A stretch of DNA of 64,000 nt from an uncultured Selenomonadaceae bacterium. Its GTDB lineage: Bacteria; Bacillota; Negativicutes; Selenomonadales; Selenomonadaceae. Below, piece by piece: positions 7,636 to 14,468 of this stretch (positions are counted from its first letter, which is position 1; every line of letters starts with the position of its first letter). The notes under the pieces are model-generated. The model had not been told where the DNA came from and did not search any database. It saw nothing but the letters and a program-made list of their open reading frames with translations. The stretch spans positions 124,001-188,000 of the forward strand of contig CACYXR010000004.1 of the NCBI GenBank assembly GCA_902778455.1, read 5' to 3'. A program made the translations under genes and the position numbers.

Positions 7636-8496
7636 ATGAGAAACCTAAATGTGAAAGAATATAAAAAATTTGAAGATATTAAACAGGTTCGTGCAGACGG
7701 ATCCGAGTTTTGGAGTGCACGCGAACTGGCAATCGCACTTGATTACACCCAATGGAGAAACTTTAGCAAAGTGATTGACAGGGCAATGATAGCTTGCGAG
7801 AACAGTGGGCACAGTGTTTCAAGCGATTTTGCCGAGGTCAGCAAAATCGTGGAAGCGGGGGCAACCTCCAAGCCGAAAAAGGATTATGAATTGTCCCGTT
7901 ACGCTTGTTATCTTGTCGTACAGAACGGCGATCCACGAAAAGAAGTGATTGCGCTCGGCCAAACATATTTTGCAATCCAGACCTATCGTCAGGAAGTGGC
8001 TGACCATTTCAACCAACTTGACGAAGACAGAAGGCGGCTTGTCGTCCGGGGCGATATCAAGCAGTGGAATCAACTGCTGGCCGAAACCGCACACGACGCC
8101 GGAGTTATTACGAACGAAGAGTTTGCAATCTTCCAAAATGCTGGATATATGGGGCTATACGGAGGTCTTGACGTAGAGGATATTCACGCCAGAAAAGAAC
8201 TTGAAATCGGGCAGAAAATCTTGGATTATATGGGCAGCACGGAATTGATTGCCAACCTGTTCCGAATATCACAGACCGAGGAAAAGCTCCGCAAAGATCA
8301 TGTACAAGGAGCAGCGGCGGCAACAAGTGTCCATTATAACGTCGGTCGTGAAGTACGCTCCGCCATCAAGAAGATCGGCGGCACAATGCCGGAGGATTTG
8401 CCAAAGCCGGAAAAAAGTATCCAACAAATTGAGAAGGAGCAGCTTGCACGGCTTAGAGCAAAAGCGAAAAAAGGAAAAATCATGTTGGACGAATAA
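7636..8496 (+). CDS. dinD: DNA damage-inducible protein D (DinD)
   Basis: A 286-residue protein matching the DinD family throughout. The N-terminus reads FEDIKQVRADGSEFWSAREL, then YTQWRNFSKVI; the middle has YELSRYACYLVVQNGDPRKE, and the C-terminal half has NVGREVRSAIKKIGG.MPEDLP. E. coli DinD is SOS-induced and inhibits RecA-driven strand exchange. Here the leader is 100 bases long with an ATG preceded by GGAGGAAAG. Codon use is visibly more AT-rich than in the housekeeping genes of this window, consistent with horizontal acquisition. It is followed directly by the first copy of the repeat that carries the Gly-rich gene. Confidence 0.92.
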   Translation: MRNLNVKEYKKFEDIKQVRADGSEFWSARELAIALDYTQWRNFSKVIDRAMIACENSGHSVSSDFAEVSKIVEAGATSKPKKDYELSRYACYLVVQNGDPRKEVIALGQTYFAIQTYRQEVADHFNQLDEDRRRLVVRGDIKQWNQLLAETAHDAGVITNEEFAIFQNAGYMGLYGGLDVEDIHARKELEIGQKILDYMGSTELIANLFRISQTEEKLRKDHVQGAAAATSVHYNVGREVRSAIKKIGGTMPEDLPKPEKSIQQIEKEQLARLRAKAKKGKIMLDE

Positions 8497-8497
8497 T

Positions 8498-8662
8498 TTT
8501 TTCGTTTCGACACACTTCCGACACAATCGTCCTTTATACTTCAAACCATCAAAGAAAGCTTCTCTAAAAAAGAAAGGATGATTCAAATGAAGAAATTGAT
8601 GTTGGCGGCTATGGCGGCAATGGTGATCGGTTCGACGGGGACGGCGCTGGCGGCGACGCCGG
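8498..8662 (+). repeat. Long direct repeat, copy 1 (promoter, leader and signal-peptide codons)
   Basis: About 165 bases nearly identical to 12945-13110, starting one base after the dinD stop codon and running through the signal-peptide codons of the Gly-rich gene. It includes two CGACACA direct repeats 11 bases apart (8508-8514, 8519-8525) and a TATACT -10-like hexamer (8535-8540) with no good -35. This suggests an activator-dependent promoter (inference). Confidence 0.85.
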
Positions 8663-8826
8663 ATCGCGGGTTCTGCGGGGACAACGCTCCGGCCATCGAG
8701 ATGAGCTACGCGCATTGCGGCGGAGGATACCATCACGGCGGTCGCGGAGGACGTGGCGGCTACGGATGCGGCGGAGGCTATGGCGACGGGTACTGCTGGG
8801 GCAACGAAAACAATAACGAAGGCTGA
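8587..8826 (+). CDS. Secreted Gly/Cys/His-rich small protein, copy 1
   Basis: A 79-residue precursor. Residues 1-22 are a Sec signal peptide (MKKLML core, Ala-x-Ala before the cut GTALA|ATP). The mature part of about 57 residues has four cysteines (FCGD, AHCGGG, YGCGGG, GYCWGN), a His pair (YHHGG) and GGRGGRGGYG repeats. ATG 8587 is chosen over ATG 8578 because AGAAAGGA lies 8 bases upstream of it. The protein is secreted or periplasmic and may bind metal or form disulfides. No family is recognised. The second copy is at 13035-13262. Confidence 0.8.
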   Translation: MKKLMLAAMAAMVIGSTGTALAATPDRGFCGDNAPAIEMSYAHCGGGYHHGGRGGRGGYGCGGGYGDGYCWGNENNNEG

Positions 8827-8837
8827 GATGCAAAATA

Positions 8838-8880
8838 GACGGGCATCGGGGAGTATATACTCCTCAATGCCCGTCTTTTA
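8838..8880. terminator. Bidirectional terminator between the Gly-rich gene and the AlkZ-related gene
   Basis: GACGGGCAT pairs with ATGCCCGTC, with GAGTATATACTC as a self-complementary inner stem (8838-8875) and a T-run after it. It lies between convergent genes. Confidence 0.85.
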
Positions 8881-8887
8881 TTCTGAT

Positions 8888-9568
8888 CTAACCAAGAATC
8901 TTCAAAAGCTGCTTCTCGTTTGCCCTCGGCAGTATCCTTCGGAAATGGGTGAGCAACCGTTCTTTCGATTCTTCCGGCTTCCGTTGGTACACCGCCCCCG
9001 TAAAGGATTTGCCATAGTACTTCTCCGGCGTGGTGTACCGCGCCACGCCCCATCCATACGGATTGCCTTTCTTGTCCGTCATATATGTGAAATCAGCCAC
9101 AACAAGGTAACATTCCATCTGCAGCCGGGTAATAATGGTGTCAAAGCCTTTCTTCCCGCCCTTGCGGAACCCTCCCAGCTTTTTCAGTTCCTTCGACAGC
9201 ACAGAATCATCCCGCTGGTCAACCATGTCATAGACCAGCTTGTTATCATGAGACGCCTTGCCATCATCATAGAGCGCGTCGAAGTCGTAGCCGTCCCGCC
9301 GCCAGTTGGCGAGGTCTGGATACCACTCGCGGCTTACGAACCCAGCCTTCTTGTTGAACAGTTTTCCGTAGACGCATTTCTTCCGTCGCGCAATCGAGCC
9401 TTTCCAGCCCCATGCCTCCCAAGATCCATCGAAACCCGTGAACCAGTATTTCCCGTCAATACGTTCTTCGAGAGAAAAGCCCTCTATGTCATTGGCGAAG
9501 AAAGGGAGAAAACCCTGTTTCTCCACGACTTTTTCGATGTCCTCCAAGGATTTGATTTGTTTAGCCAC
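8888..9568 (-). CDS. AlkZ-related conserved protein
   Basis: A 226-residue protein resembling a family often labelled AlkZ-related. Recognisable pieces are GFLPFFANDIEGFSLEE near the N-terminus, YGKLFNKKAGFVSREWYPDL, RRDGYDFDALYDDGKAS and GFDTIITRLQMECYLVV. AlkZ proteins are DNA glycosylases for crosslinks or alkylation damage; whether this shorter relative has that activity is unknown. The GTG at 9568 is preferred over the GTG at 9592 because GAGGGA lies 6 bases upstream. It is the third gene of a minus-strand set with the 46-aa peptide and the DUF1643 gene. The set is AT-richer than its surroundings. Confidence 0.7.
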   Translation of the reverse strand: MAKQIKSLEDIEKVVEKQGFLPFFANDIEGFSLEERIDGKYWFTGFDGSWEAWGWKGSIARRKKCVYGKLFNKKAGFVSREWYPDLANWRRDGYDFDALYDDGKASHDNKLVYDMVDQRDDSVLSKELKKLGGFRKGGKKGFDTIITRLQMECYLVVADFTYMTDKKGNPYGWGVARYTTPEKYYGKSFTGAVYQRKPEESKERLLTHFRRILPRANEKQLLKILG

Positions 9569-9595
9569 ATTGATTCCCTCGCGCTTCCACACCGC

Positions 9596-9736
9596 TCATA
9601 ACAAGCACCAATACACAGCAAGCCCGCAGATAATAAAGCCGCGCATGAAGTCTTCCCAGACAGTTTTTTGTCCACGCCGTAATACTGCGAAAATGTGATA
9701 CGCAGTTATCACTACCATTATTGCTTTCATTGCCAT
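9596..9736 (-). CDS. 46-residue membrane peptide
   Basis: A short ORF (MAMKAIMVVITAYHIFAVLR, then a charged link GQKTVWEDF, then MRGFIICGLAVYWCLL) with two hydrophobic segments. AGAGGAG lies about 11 bases upstream of its ATG. It begins 17 bases after the DUF1643 gene ends and finishes 27 bases before the AlkZ-related gene starts, all on one strand, which supports a real three-gene operon. No family is recognised. The two helices would place both ends on the same side of the membrane. Confidence 0.6.
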   Translation of the reverse strand: MAMKAIMVVITAYHIFAVLRRGQKTVWEDFMRGFIICGLAVYWCLL

Positions 9737-9753
9737 TCTATAGATTACTCCTC

Positions 9754-10854
9754 TCAATGCGCCGTTTCTTCACGCGTCAAAATGTACTCCTCAATCTTAA
9801 ATGAGAGAAATTTTCCCTTTTCCGGAGCATAGAGCGGATGCCGAGGATGCCCTTTCCCAGTTAACTCGCCATAACGCAGCCATGAAGCACAGCCCTTCAG
9901 CAAGTCATAGATTTCTCTTAACGAATGGTATAAAAACTGATTTCCGGGCTTGTCAATACTGGCTCCCCATGCACACCAAATCGCATCTATATGAAAGAAC
10001 CGTTTCACCGCATCAAGCACCATCAGATTATTCTCTCTCCATATCTCATTCTCATACAGCTCATCAGGTTTCTTTGTCCGCTGCGGATGCAGATTCACCA
10101 TAATCCACCCATCATACCCCTGATTTCGAGTAATCTTGCGGACTCTTTTAGTCGTTGGATCATCATCCCCAGGTTTAGCACTACTTGGATTAACACCAAA
10201 AACAAGCATGTTCTTTTTTCCCGGTTGTCCCAGCACGTATCTCTCATTGTCGTTTCCGAGGTAAACCCATAATTTTTGCAGTCCACTCAATTTTTCCGAA
10301 TCAAGTTTCTTAGGCTGGTAATCCTGATAAGACAATTCACATATCGTTTGCCAAACCTCGTCCGGCTGCCAATCAAGAGACTCTTCTTCAATCCCGAGGT
10401 TACTTTTATACGCATCAATTACGTCCTCGTGTACAAACATGACACAAGCTTCACCAAGATACCGCCAGTACCACGCACCGACTTTATTAGTTTTTGCACG
10501 CTGAATCTCGTCGATTGCGGGGAAAATCCCTGCCAGTTTTCTTGTGACACGTCCATCGGAAAGATTCACCCTGTATATTGCGCGGTCAATGTGGTAAAAA
10601 TCGCAGTAATTATCGTAATCGCGGCTGTTAACAAAGCAAAACCTCATCCCATTAAATAATGTCGAAGAAATTTCGCGCGGCGTAAGTTCGATTGGCTCCG
10701 GCGGATCGTAGTCACAGGCATCATCAAAATAACCATATTCGGCATCATCTTCAATTTGTTCTTCTAAAGTCATCGGTCTCTCATCCTTGTTCCTTAAAGC
10801 CTCGCCAGCTTTTTTGACCGCATCATCCATCCACTCCTTGCTCCACTTTTTCAT
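9754..10854 (-). CDS. DUF1643-domain protein with unique N-terminal half
   Basis: A 366-residue protein. The C-terminal 165 residues match DUF1643, seen in LVFGVNPSSAKPGDDDPT, GYDGWIMVNLHPQRTKKP and HPLYAPEKGKFLSF; this family of unknown biochemistry often appears on mobile or phage-like islands. The N-terminal 200 residues are unrecognised, with an acidic stretch (EEQIEDDAEYGYFDDACDYD). ATG 10854 has an excellent AGGAGGTGG 6-7 bases upstream, so the longer frame to 10956 is rejected. It leads the operon with the 46-aa peptide and the AlkZ-related gene. Confidence 0.8.
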   Translation of the reverse strand: MKKWSKEWMDDAVKKAGEALRNKDERPMTLEEQIEDDAEYGYFDDACDYDPPEPIELTPREISSTLFNGMRFCFVNSRDYDNYCDFYHIDRAIYRVNLSDGRVTRKLAGIFPAIDEIQRAKTNKVGAWYWRYLGEACVMFVHEDVIDAYKSNLGIEEESLDWQPDEVWQTICELSYQDYQPKKLDSEKLSGLQKLWVYLGNDNERYVLGQPGKKNMLVFGVNPSSAKPGDDDPTTKRVRKITRNQGYDGWIMVNLHPQRTKKPDELYENEIWRENNLMVLDAVKRFFHIDAIWCAWGASIDKPGNQFLYHSLREIYDLLKGCASWLRYGELTGKGHPRHPLYAPEKGKFLSFKIEEYILTREETAH

Positions 10855-10882
10855 TGATTTCCACCTCCTGTGATCTAATATT

Positions 10883-10891
10883 ATTATACCA
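10883..10891 (-). promoter_or_regulatory. Extended -10 promoter of the DUF1643 operon
   Basis: On the minus strand TGGTATAAT forms an extended -10 element 29 bases upstream of the DUF1643 start codon. There is no convincing -35. Confidence 0.5.
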
Positions 10892-10925
10892 CAACCCATG
10901 TGCATATTTTTACATGTACAAAAAA

Positions 10926-10968
10926 GACGGGCATCGAGAAAATACAAAATCCTCAATGCCCGTCTTTT
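10926..10968. terminator. Bidirectional hairpin terminator
   Basis: GACGGGCAT (10926-10934) pairs with ATGCCCGTC (10956-10964), flanked by A5 and T4. Its arms are the same words as in the terminator at 8838, so the two hairpins bracket the minus-strand DUF1643 set. Confidence 0.75.
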
Positions 10969-11061
10969 CTATTTCGCCGCACAAAAAATGACGGCAACCG
11001 CCGCCAGCACATACGCTATATTCCTTTGCCGCTCAATGCGCCGCTTCGTCCTTATAGACAA
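10969..11061 (-). CDS. Possible 30-residue single-span peptide
   Basis: From a TTG at 11061 (AGGGA upstream) a short frame encodes a basic start (SIRTKRRIERQR) and one hydrophobic helix (NIAYVLAAVAVIFCAAK), and stops at the edge of the hairpin at 10926-10964. Length and start codon make it weak. Its sequence around GCGGCGCATTGAG also echoes the 3' end of the DUF1643 gene, so it could be a relic. Confidence 0.25.
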   Translation of the reverse strand: MSIRTKRRIERQRNIAYVLAAVAVIFCAAK

Positions 11062-11083
11062 AAAAGGCCATTCCCTATAAGAT

Positions 11084-11112
11084 TTGCTATTATTTCATGC
11101 GAAGAATATAAT
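11084..11112 (+). promoter_or_regulatory. Promoter of the alpha/beta hydrolase
   Basis: TTGCTA (11084-11089), a 17-base spacer and TATAAT (11107-11112). From the -10 onward, 16 bases are identical to the dinD promoter region at 7518-7533. Confidence 0.65.
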
Positions 11113-11204
11113 ATTTTCAAATATTCGTGTGGAATCAACGGGACCTATCCCCGTGCGAAACCCGCCAAGGCTGTGCGCGTAAAAATCATCGAGGAGGAAA
11201 TGAA

Positions 11205-12158
11205 ATGAAAACGAAACTTGCCATTGCATTTCTCAACGTGTTTTGGCTCTTTGGAAGCGTCCTTTCCGCCATCGGTCAGGCCGCAGAAACGCCGCCGATA
11301 CGCTATTTCATGCAGCCGGAAAGCGTCAAGGGCAGCGATACACCTTACGGCAACAACCCGGCTGTCGGCCATTACGTCCAGGCGGATGATGCGAAAATCT
11401 ACTATGAGGTGTACGGCAAAGGACAGCCGATTTTCGTTTTTCACGGCGGCGGCGTAGGTACGCCTTATGAGATGGGAAGCATCATCGACCGACTGCGGAC
11501 GGATCATCAGGTCGTTGTCGTTTCGACGCGCGGGCATGGGCGCTCGGAAATCGGCCACAAGCCTTTGACGTATGAGCAAAAAGCTGACGACATGATTGCC
11601 GTGATGCGAAAAGTCACGGACGCGCCGGCCTCGATTATCGGATTCAGCGACGGCGCGTACACCGCCTACAAGGTCGCCGCCATGTACCCCGAAGCGGTGG
11701 AACGCGTCGCCGCTATCGGCGCGGGCACCCTTCACCCCGGATTTTTTACGGCGGGCACATTGAACGTCGCCGACATGGAGAAAATCGACAAGGCTTTTAT
11801 CGAGCAGCAAAAGCGAATCATGCCGGAACCGGAAAGATTGCAGGAGTTTTGGACAGATTACATGAACTTTTGGAGCCAAATGAACGTCGGCGCCGAGGTC
11901 TTCGGCGCTATCCGCTGCCCTGTCCTGCTCATCGCCGGGGACGAGGACGACCACGCCCCCATCGCCACCATGATGGAAGCGCACCAAATGATTCCCGATT
12001 CCCGTCTCTGCATCGTCCCGAAATCATGGCATACAGCGTTTCTCGACAATTTCGAGGTGACCTGGGCGGCGATGACTCCGTTCCTCCACGCGGATATAAA
12101 AGACTTGCAGCCAAGCCGCAAAGTGGAATATAACGCGCATTACCATTACCGGGAATAA
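11205..12158 (+). CDS. Exported alpha/beta hydrolase
   Basis: A 317-residue enzyme with an N-terminal signal peptide (about residues 1-25, hydrophobic core IAFLNVFWLFGSVLSAIG), so it acts outside the cytoplasm. The fold motifs are the oxyanion-hole HGGG, the nucleophile elbow GFSDG (Ser), the acid in AGDEDDHAP and the catalytic His in SWHTAFL. These residues complete a catalytic triad for an esterase- or hydrolase-type reaction; the substrate is not predictable. ATG 11205 has GAGGAGG 7 bases upstream; the longer frame from 11127 is non-coding leader. It has its own promoter and stands alone. Confidence 0.85.
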   Translation: MKTKLAIAFLNVFWLFGSVLSAIGQAAETPPIRYFMQPESVKGSDTPYGNNPAVGHYVQADDAKIYYEVYGKGQPIFVFHGGGVGTPYEMGSIIDRLRTDHQVVVVSTRGHGRSEIGHKPLTYEQKADDMIAVMRKVTDAPASIIGFSDGAYTAYKVAAMYPEAVERVAAIGAGTLHPGFFTAGTLNVADMEKIDKAFIEQQKRIMPEPERLQEFWTDYMNFWSQMNVGAEVFGAIRCPVLLIAGDEDDHAPIATMMEAHQMIPDSRLCIVPKSWHTAFLDNFEVTWAAMTPFLHADIKDLQPSRKVEYNAHYHYRE

Positions 12159-12241
12159 AAAGCCATCCTTCTTTTCGTGCGGGCAGGGCTTGTTATTCTT
12201 CCGCGCGGAGCATAGAATATCATCAAAAAAGGAAACTTACC

Positions 12242-12934
12242 ATGAGCGAGGAATGTTTGATTTGCAAGTCGCCGCTCGTCTACGCGGAAAACGATGAAAC
12301 GATGGAATGTGCTCTTTGCCATAAGCGGGAGGCAAGCAAAACAAAATGCGCCAACGGCCATTACATCTGCAACGACTGCCACACAAAGGGCATGGACGCT
12401 CTGATTGGATTTTGTTTCTCCGAGACCTCCAAAAATCCAATCGAGATTCTGCGGAAGATGATGCAAATGCCGTTCTGCCACATGCACGAGCCGGAACATC
12501 ATGTCATGGTGGGCGCTGCGCTTTTGACGGCGTTCAAGAATGCCGGTGGAGACATTGATCTCCATACTTCATTACTTGAAATGATGAATCGCGGGAAAAG
12601 CGTTCCCGGCGGCGCCTGCGGATTCTGGGGCGCCTGCGGCGCGGGCATAAGCACGGGAATGTTTATGTCCATTATCTCGAAATCGACGCCGCTTACCAAC
12701 GAACCCTTCGCATTATCCCATCAGATGACCTCGAAAGCCCTAGCTAGGATTGGCGAGATTGGCGGCCCCCGCTGCTGCAAACGTGATTCTTTCCTGTCCG
12801 TTTTGACGGCTATTGATTTTGTCGAAAAACATTTCGGCGTAAAGATGGAATCCGAAAAAGTTGTCTGCGGATTCTGGCCGCAAAACAGCCAATGTATCGA
12901 AGCTCGCTGTCCGTTTTTCAAGGCAAGGCAATAA
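12242..12934 (+). CDS. DUF5714-domain cysteine-rich protein
   Basis: A 230-residue protein with an N-terminal zinc-ribbon-like pair (CLICKSP, CALCHK) and a further CANGHYICNDC cluster. The DUF5714 core follows, with FCHMHEPEHHVMVGAALLTA, PGGACGFWGACGAGISTGMF and IGGPRCCKR. DUF5714 proteins are typically found in anaerobes, sometimes near radical-SAM or methyltransferase genes; the activity is unknown. The many Cys and His residues suggest metal or cofactor binding. The start at 12242 has AAGGAA upstream. The second copy of the Gly-rich repeat begins 10 bases after its stop codon. Confidence 0.82.
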   Translation: MSEECLICKSPLVYAENDETMECALCHKREASKTKCANGHYICNDCHTKGMDALIGFCFSETSKNPIEILRKMMQMPFCHMHEPEHHVMVGAALLTAFKNAGGDIDLHTSLLEMMNRGKSVPGGACGFWGACGAGISTGMFMSIISKSTPLTNEPFALSHQMTSKALARIGEIGGPRCCKRDSFLSVLTAIDFVEKHFGVKMESEKVVCGFWPQNSQCIEARCPFFKARQ

Positions 12935-12944
12935 TTTGAAAAAA

Positions 12945-13110
12945 TTTTTCGTTTCGACACACTTCCGACACAATCGTCCTTTATACTTCAAACCATCAAA
13001 GAAAACTTCTTTACAAAAAGAAAGGATGATTCAAATGAAAAAAATGATGTTGGCGGCTATGGCGGCAATGGTGATCGGTTCGACGGGGACGGCGCTGGCG
13101 GCGACGCCGG
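12945..13110 (+). repeat. Long direct repeat, copy 2
   Basis: Near-identical to 8498-8662, again starting just after a stop codon. It includes the CGACACA pair (12955-12961, 12966-12972) and TATACT (12982-12987). The two copies lie in the same orientation 4.45 kb apart, so recombination between them could delete everything in between. Confidence 0.85.
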
Positions 13111-13262
13111 GAGCCGTGGACTGCAGGGACAACGCGCCCTGCGTCGAAACGAGCTATGCACACTGCGGCGGAGGGTACTACGGCGGCGGCCGCGGAGGAC
13201 GCGGCGGCTACGGCTGCGGCGGTGGCGGGTACTGCTACGGCTACGAAAACCAAGAAGGATAA
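13035..13262 (+). CDS. Secreted Gly/Cys/His-rich small protein, copy 2
   Basis: A 75-residue precursor. The signal peptide differs from copy 1 by a single residue, and the mature part is divergent but alike: five cysteines (DCRD, APCVE, AHCGGG, YGCGGG, GYCYG), a GGRGGRGGYG repeat and a short acidic tail. Conservation of the cysteines in the second half against a changed first part suggests selection on a Cys/Gly-rich structure. ATG 13035 has AGAAAGGA 8 bases upstream. A perfect terminator follows, so it is a single-gene unit. Confidence 0.8.
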   Translation: MKKMMLAAMAAMVIGSTGTALAATPGAVDCRDNAPCVETSYAHCGGGYYGGGRGGRGGYGCGGGGYCYGYENQEG

Positions 13263-13270
13263 TCAAGAAA

Positions 13271-13319
13271 CAAGGAGGGCGTTGAGGAATTTTTCTTCCT
13301 CAACGCCCTCCTTGTTTTA
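13271..13319. terminator. Strong terminator between convergent genes
   Basis: A perfect 19-bp stem (13271-13289 with 13296-13314) with a six-base loop, followed by TTTTAT. Confidence 0.9.
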
Positions 13320-13388
13320 TACCGTCAATAATTTTCGGCGCCGATCCCGAAGCAAGACTGCGGATGGGCGCAGACCGGGCCGATGGTT

Positions 13389-14228
13389 TTACTTGCCGTC
13401 GCCGAGAATCGTCGCGACTCCGATATCGTATTTCTTTATGGGAACTCCGTTCCGGGCGTCGTCTTCCCCCTGCACTTTTCCGGCCAGGATGCGCTCCACG
13501 CCCGTGTAAAGCGGAACAATCAAATCCGGGGAAACGGGGAAGCTGCCGTGGGCCGGGTAGATGGTATCAAATCGGTCTTTAAAGTTTTCCAGGCGCTTCA
13601 GGCTCAGCACATAGGCGTGAAGCTCCCGCTGAACGCCGAACATATAGATGTTCCCGTCCTGTATCGGATCGCCGCTGATCAGAACGCGGTTCTTCACGTC
13701 CAGCACGGCAATGCTGCCCGGCGTATGCCCCGGCAGCCCGATGATCTCAAGCTCACGGTCCCCGAGGTCGAGTTTGTCCCCGTGCTCCACGGGAACGATG
13801 ATGCCTTTCCTGTTCTCGCCGTGGTAATAATTTGAGGCCTCGGCCATGCTCATATAGAACGTCCCGAATTCGTTGTTGCCTCCCACATGATCCCGGTCGG
13901 CATGGGTATTCATTAGCTTCACGGGAAGACTCGTCAGGCTCTCGGCAACCGCTTTCATGCTTGGCACGTGGAATCCGCTGTCGATCAGCAGCGCTTCCTT
14001 CGTTCCGGTCAAAAGAAAACTGCGGACCATGTCTTCCTGAATCCACCAGGTATTCTCGTTGATGGGAAAGATTTGCACTTCTCCGTGCTTGATGTCATAC
14101 GTCCCGGTGTTCCTGTCGGCTGCCAGCGCGGAGGAATATCCCGCGCCGTTTCCGCCGATCGGAAGCATCGGACTCAGAGCGGCCAGCCCCATCAGTTTTA
14201 CGAAATCACGGCGTGAACATTTTTTCAT
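13389..14228 (-). CDS. Tat-exported MBL-fold metallo-hydrolase
   Basis: A 279-residue protein. The N-terminus has a twin-arginine signal (SRRDFVKL, then a hydrophobic stretch), so it is exported folded with its metals. The metallo-beta-lactamase motifs are present: THADRDH (HxxxDH), a His in LPGHTPGS, an Asp in ISGDP and a His in YPAHGSF. That is a full dinuclear zinc or iron site. The family covers lactonases, thiolesterases and sulfatases; this member's substrate is unknown. The ATG has AAAGGAG 10 bases upstream. It converges on the Gly-rich gene across a shared terminator. Confidence 0.87.
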   Translation of the reverse strand: MKKCSRRDFVKLMGLAALSPMLPIGGNGAGYSSALAADRNTGTYDIKHGEVQIFPINENTWWIQEDMVRSFLLTGTKEALLIDSGFHVPSMKAVAESLTSLPVKLMNTHADRDHVGGNNEFGTFYMSMAEASNYYHGENRKGIIVPVEHGDKLDLGDRELEIIGLPGHTPGSIAVLDVKNRVLISGDPIQDGNIYMFGVQRELHAYVLSLKRLENFKDRFDTIYPAHGSFPVSPDLIVPLYTGVERILAGKVQGEDDARNGVPIKKYDIGVATILGDGK

Positions 14229-14407
14229 CGAAATCGGCTCCTTTCCTTCCGTTCTTCAATGAAAGATACTACGTTTTGAAAATTCTCCCCCCGAAAGGAT
14301 TTTTCCTGCCTGTCTGGAAAAATCTTTGAAAGGGAGAGAGCGGCAGACGTAGCGTCAAATACTGCTGCAGTTATGCCGACAGTTGGTTCATTGATTATTT
14401 TGAATAA

Positions 14408-14436
14408 TTGACATATGTCATTTTCTTTCGTATAAT
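14408..14436 (+). promoter_or_regulatory. Consensus promoter of the DUF134 fusion gene
   Basis: TTGACA (14408-14413), a 17-base spacer and TATAAT (14431-14436) are both perfect hexamers. Confidence 0.9.
14409..14420 (+). promoter_or_regulatory. Palindromic operator 1
   Basis: TGACATATGTCA is a perfect 12-bp palindrome lying over the -35 box. Its ten-base core is identical to operator 2. Confidence 0.7.
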
Positions 14437-14442
14437 AATTTT

Positions 14443-14454
14443 CGACATATGTCG
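14443..14454 (+). promoter_or_regulatory. Palindromic operator 2
   Basis: CGACATATGTCG is a perfect 12-bp palindrome between the -10 and the ribosome binding site, centred 34 bases from operator 1. Paired sites could hold a repressor dimer-of-dimers or a loop. The HTH domain of the encoded protein is the obvious candidate binder. Confidence 0.7.
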
Positions 14455-14468
14455 GAAAGGAGATGCTT

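Noticed and set aside
8838-10964. The two GACGGGCAT hairpins as ends of a transposable element
   Set aside because: Both behave as ordinary terminators at gene ends and no transposase is present; matching stems alone are not enough.
11127-11204. N-terminal extension of the alpha/beta hydrolase
   Set aside because: The signal peptide begins at 11205 behind a strong ribosome binding site; the upstream codons are promoter and leader.
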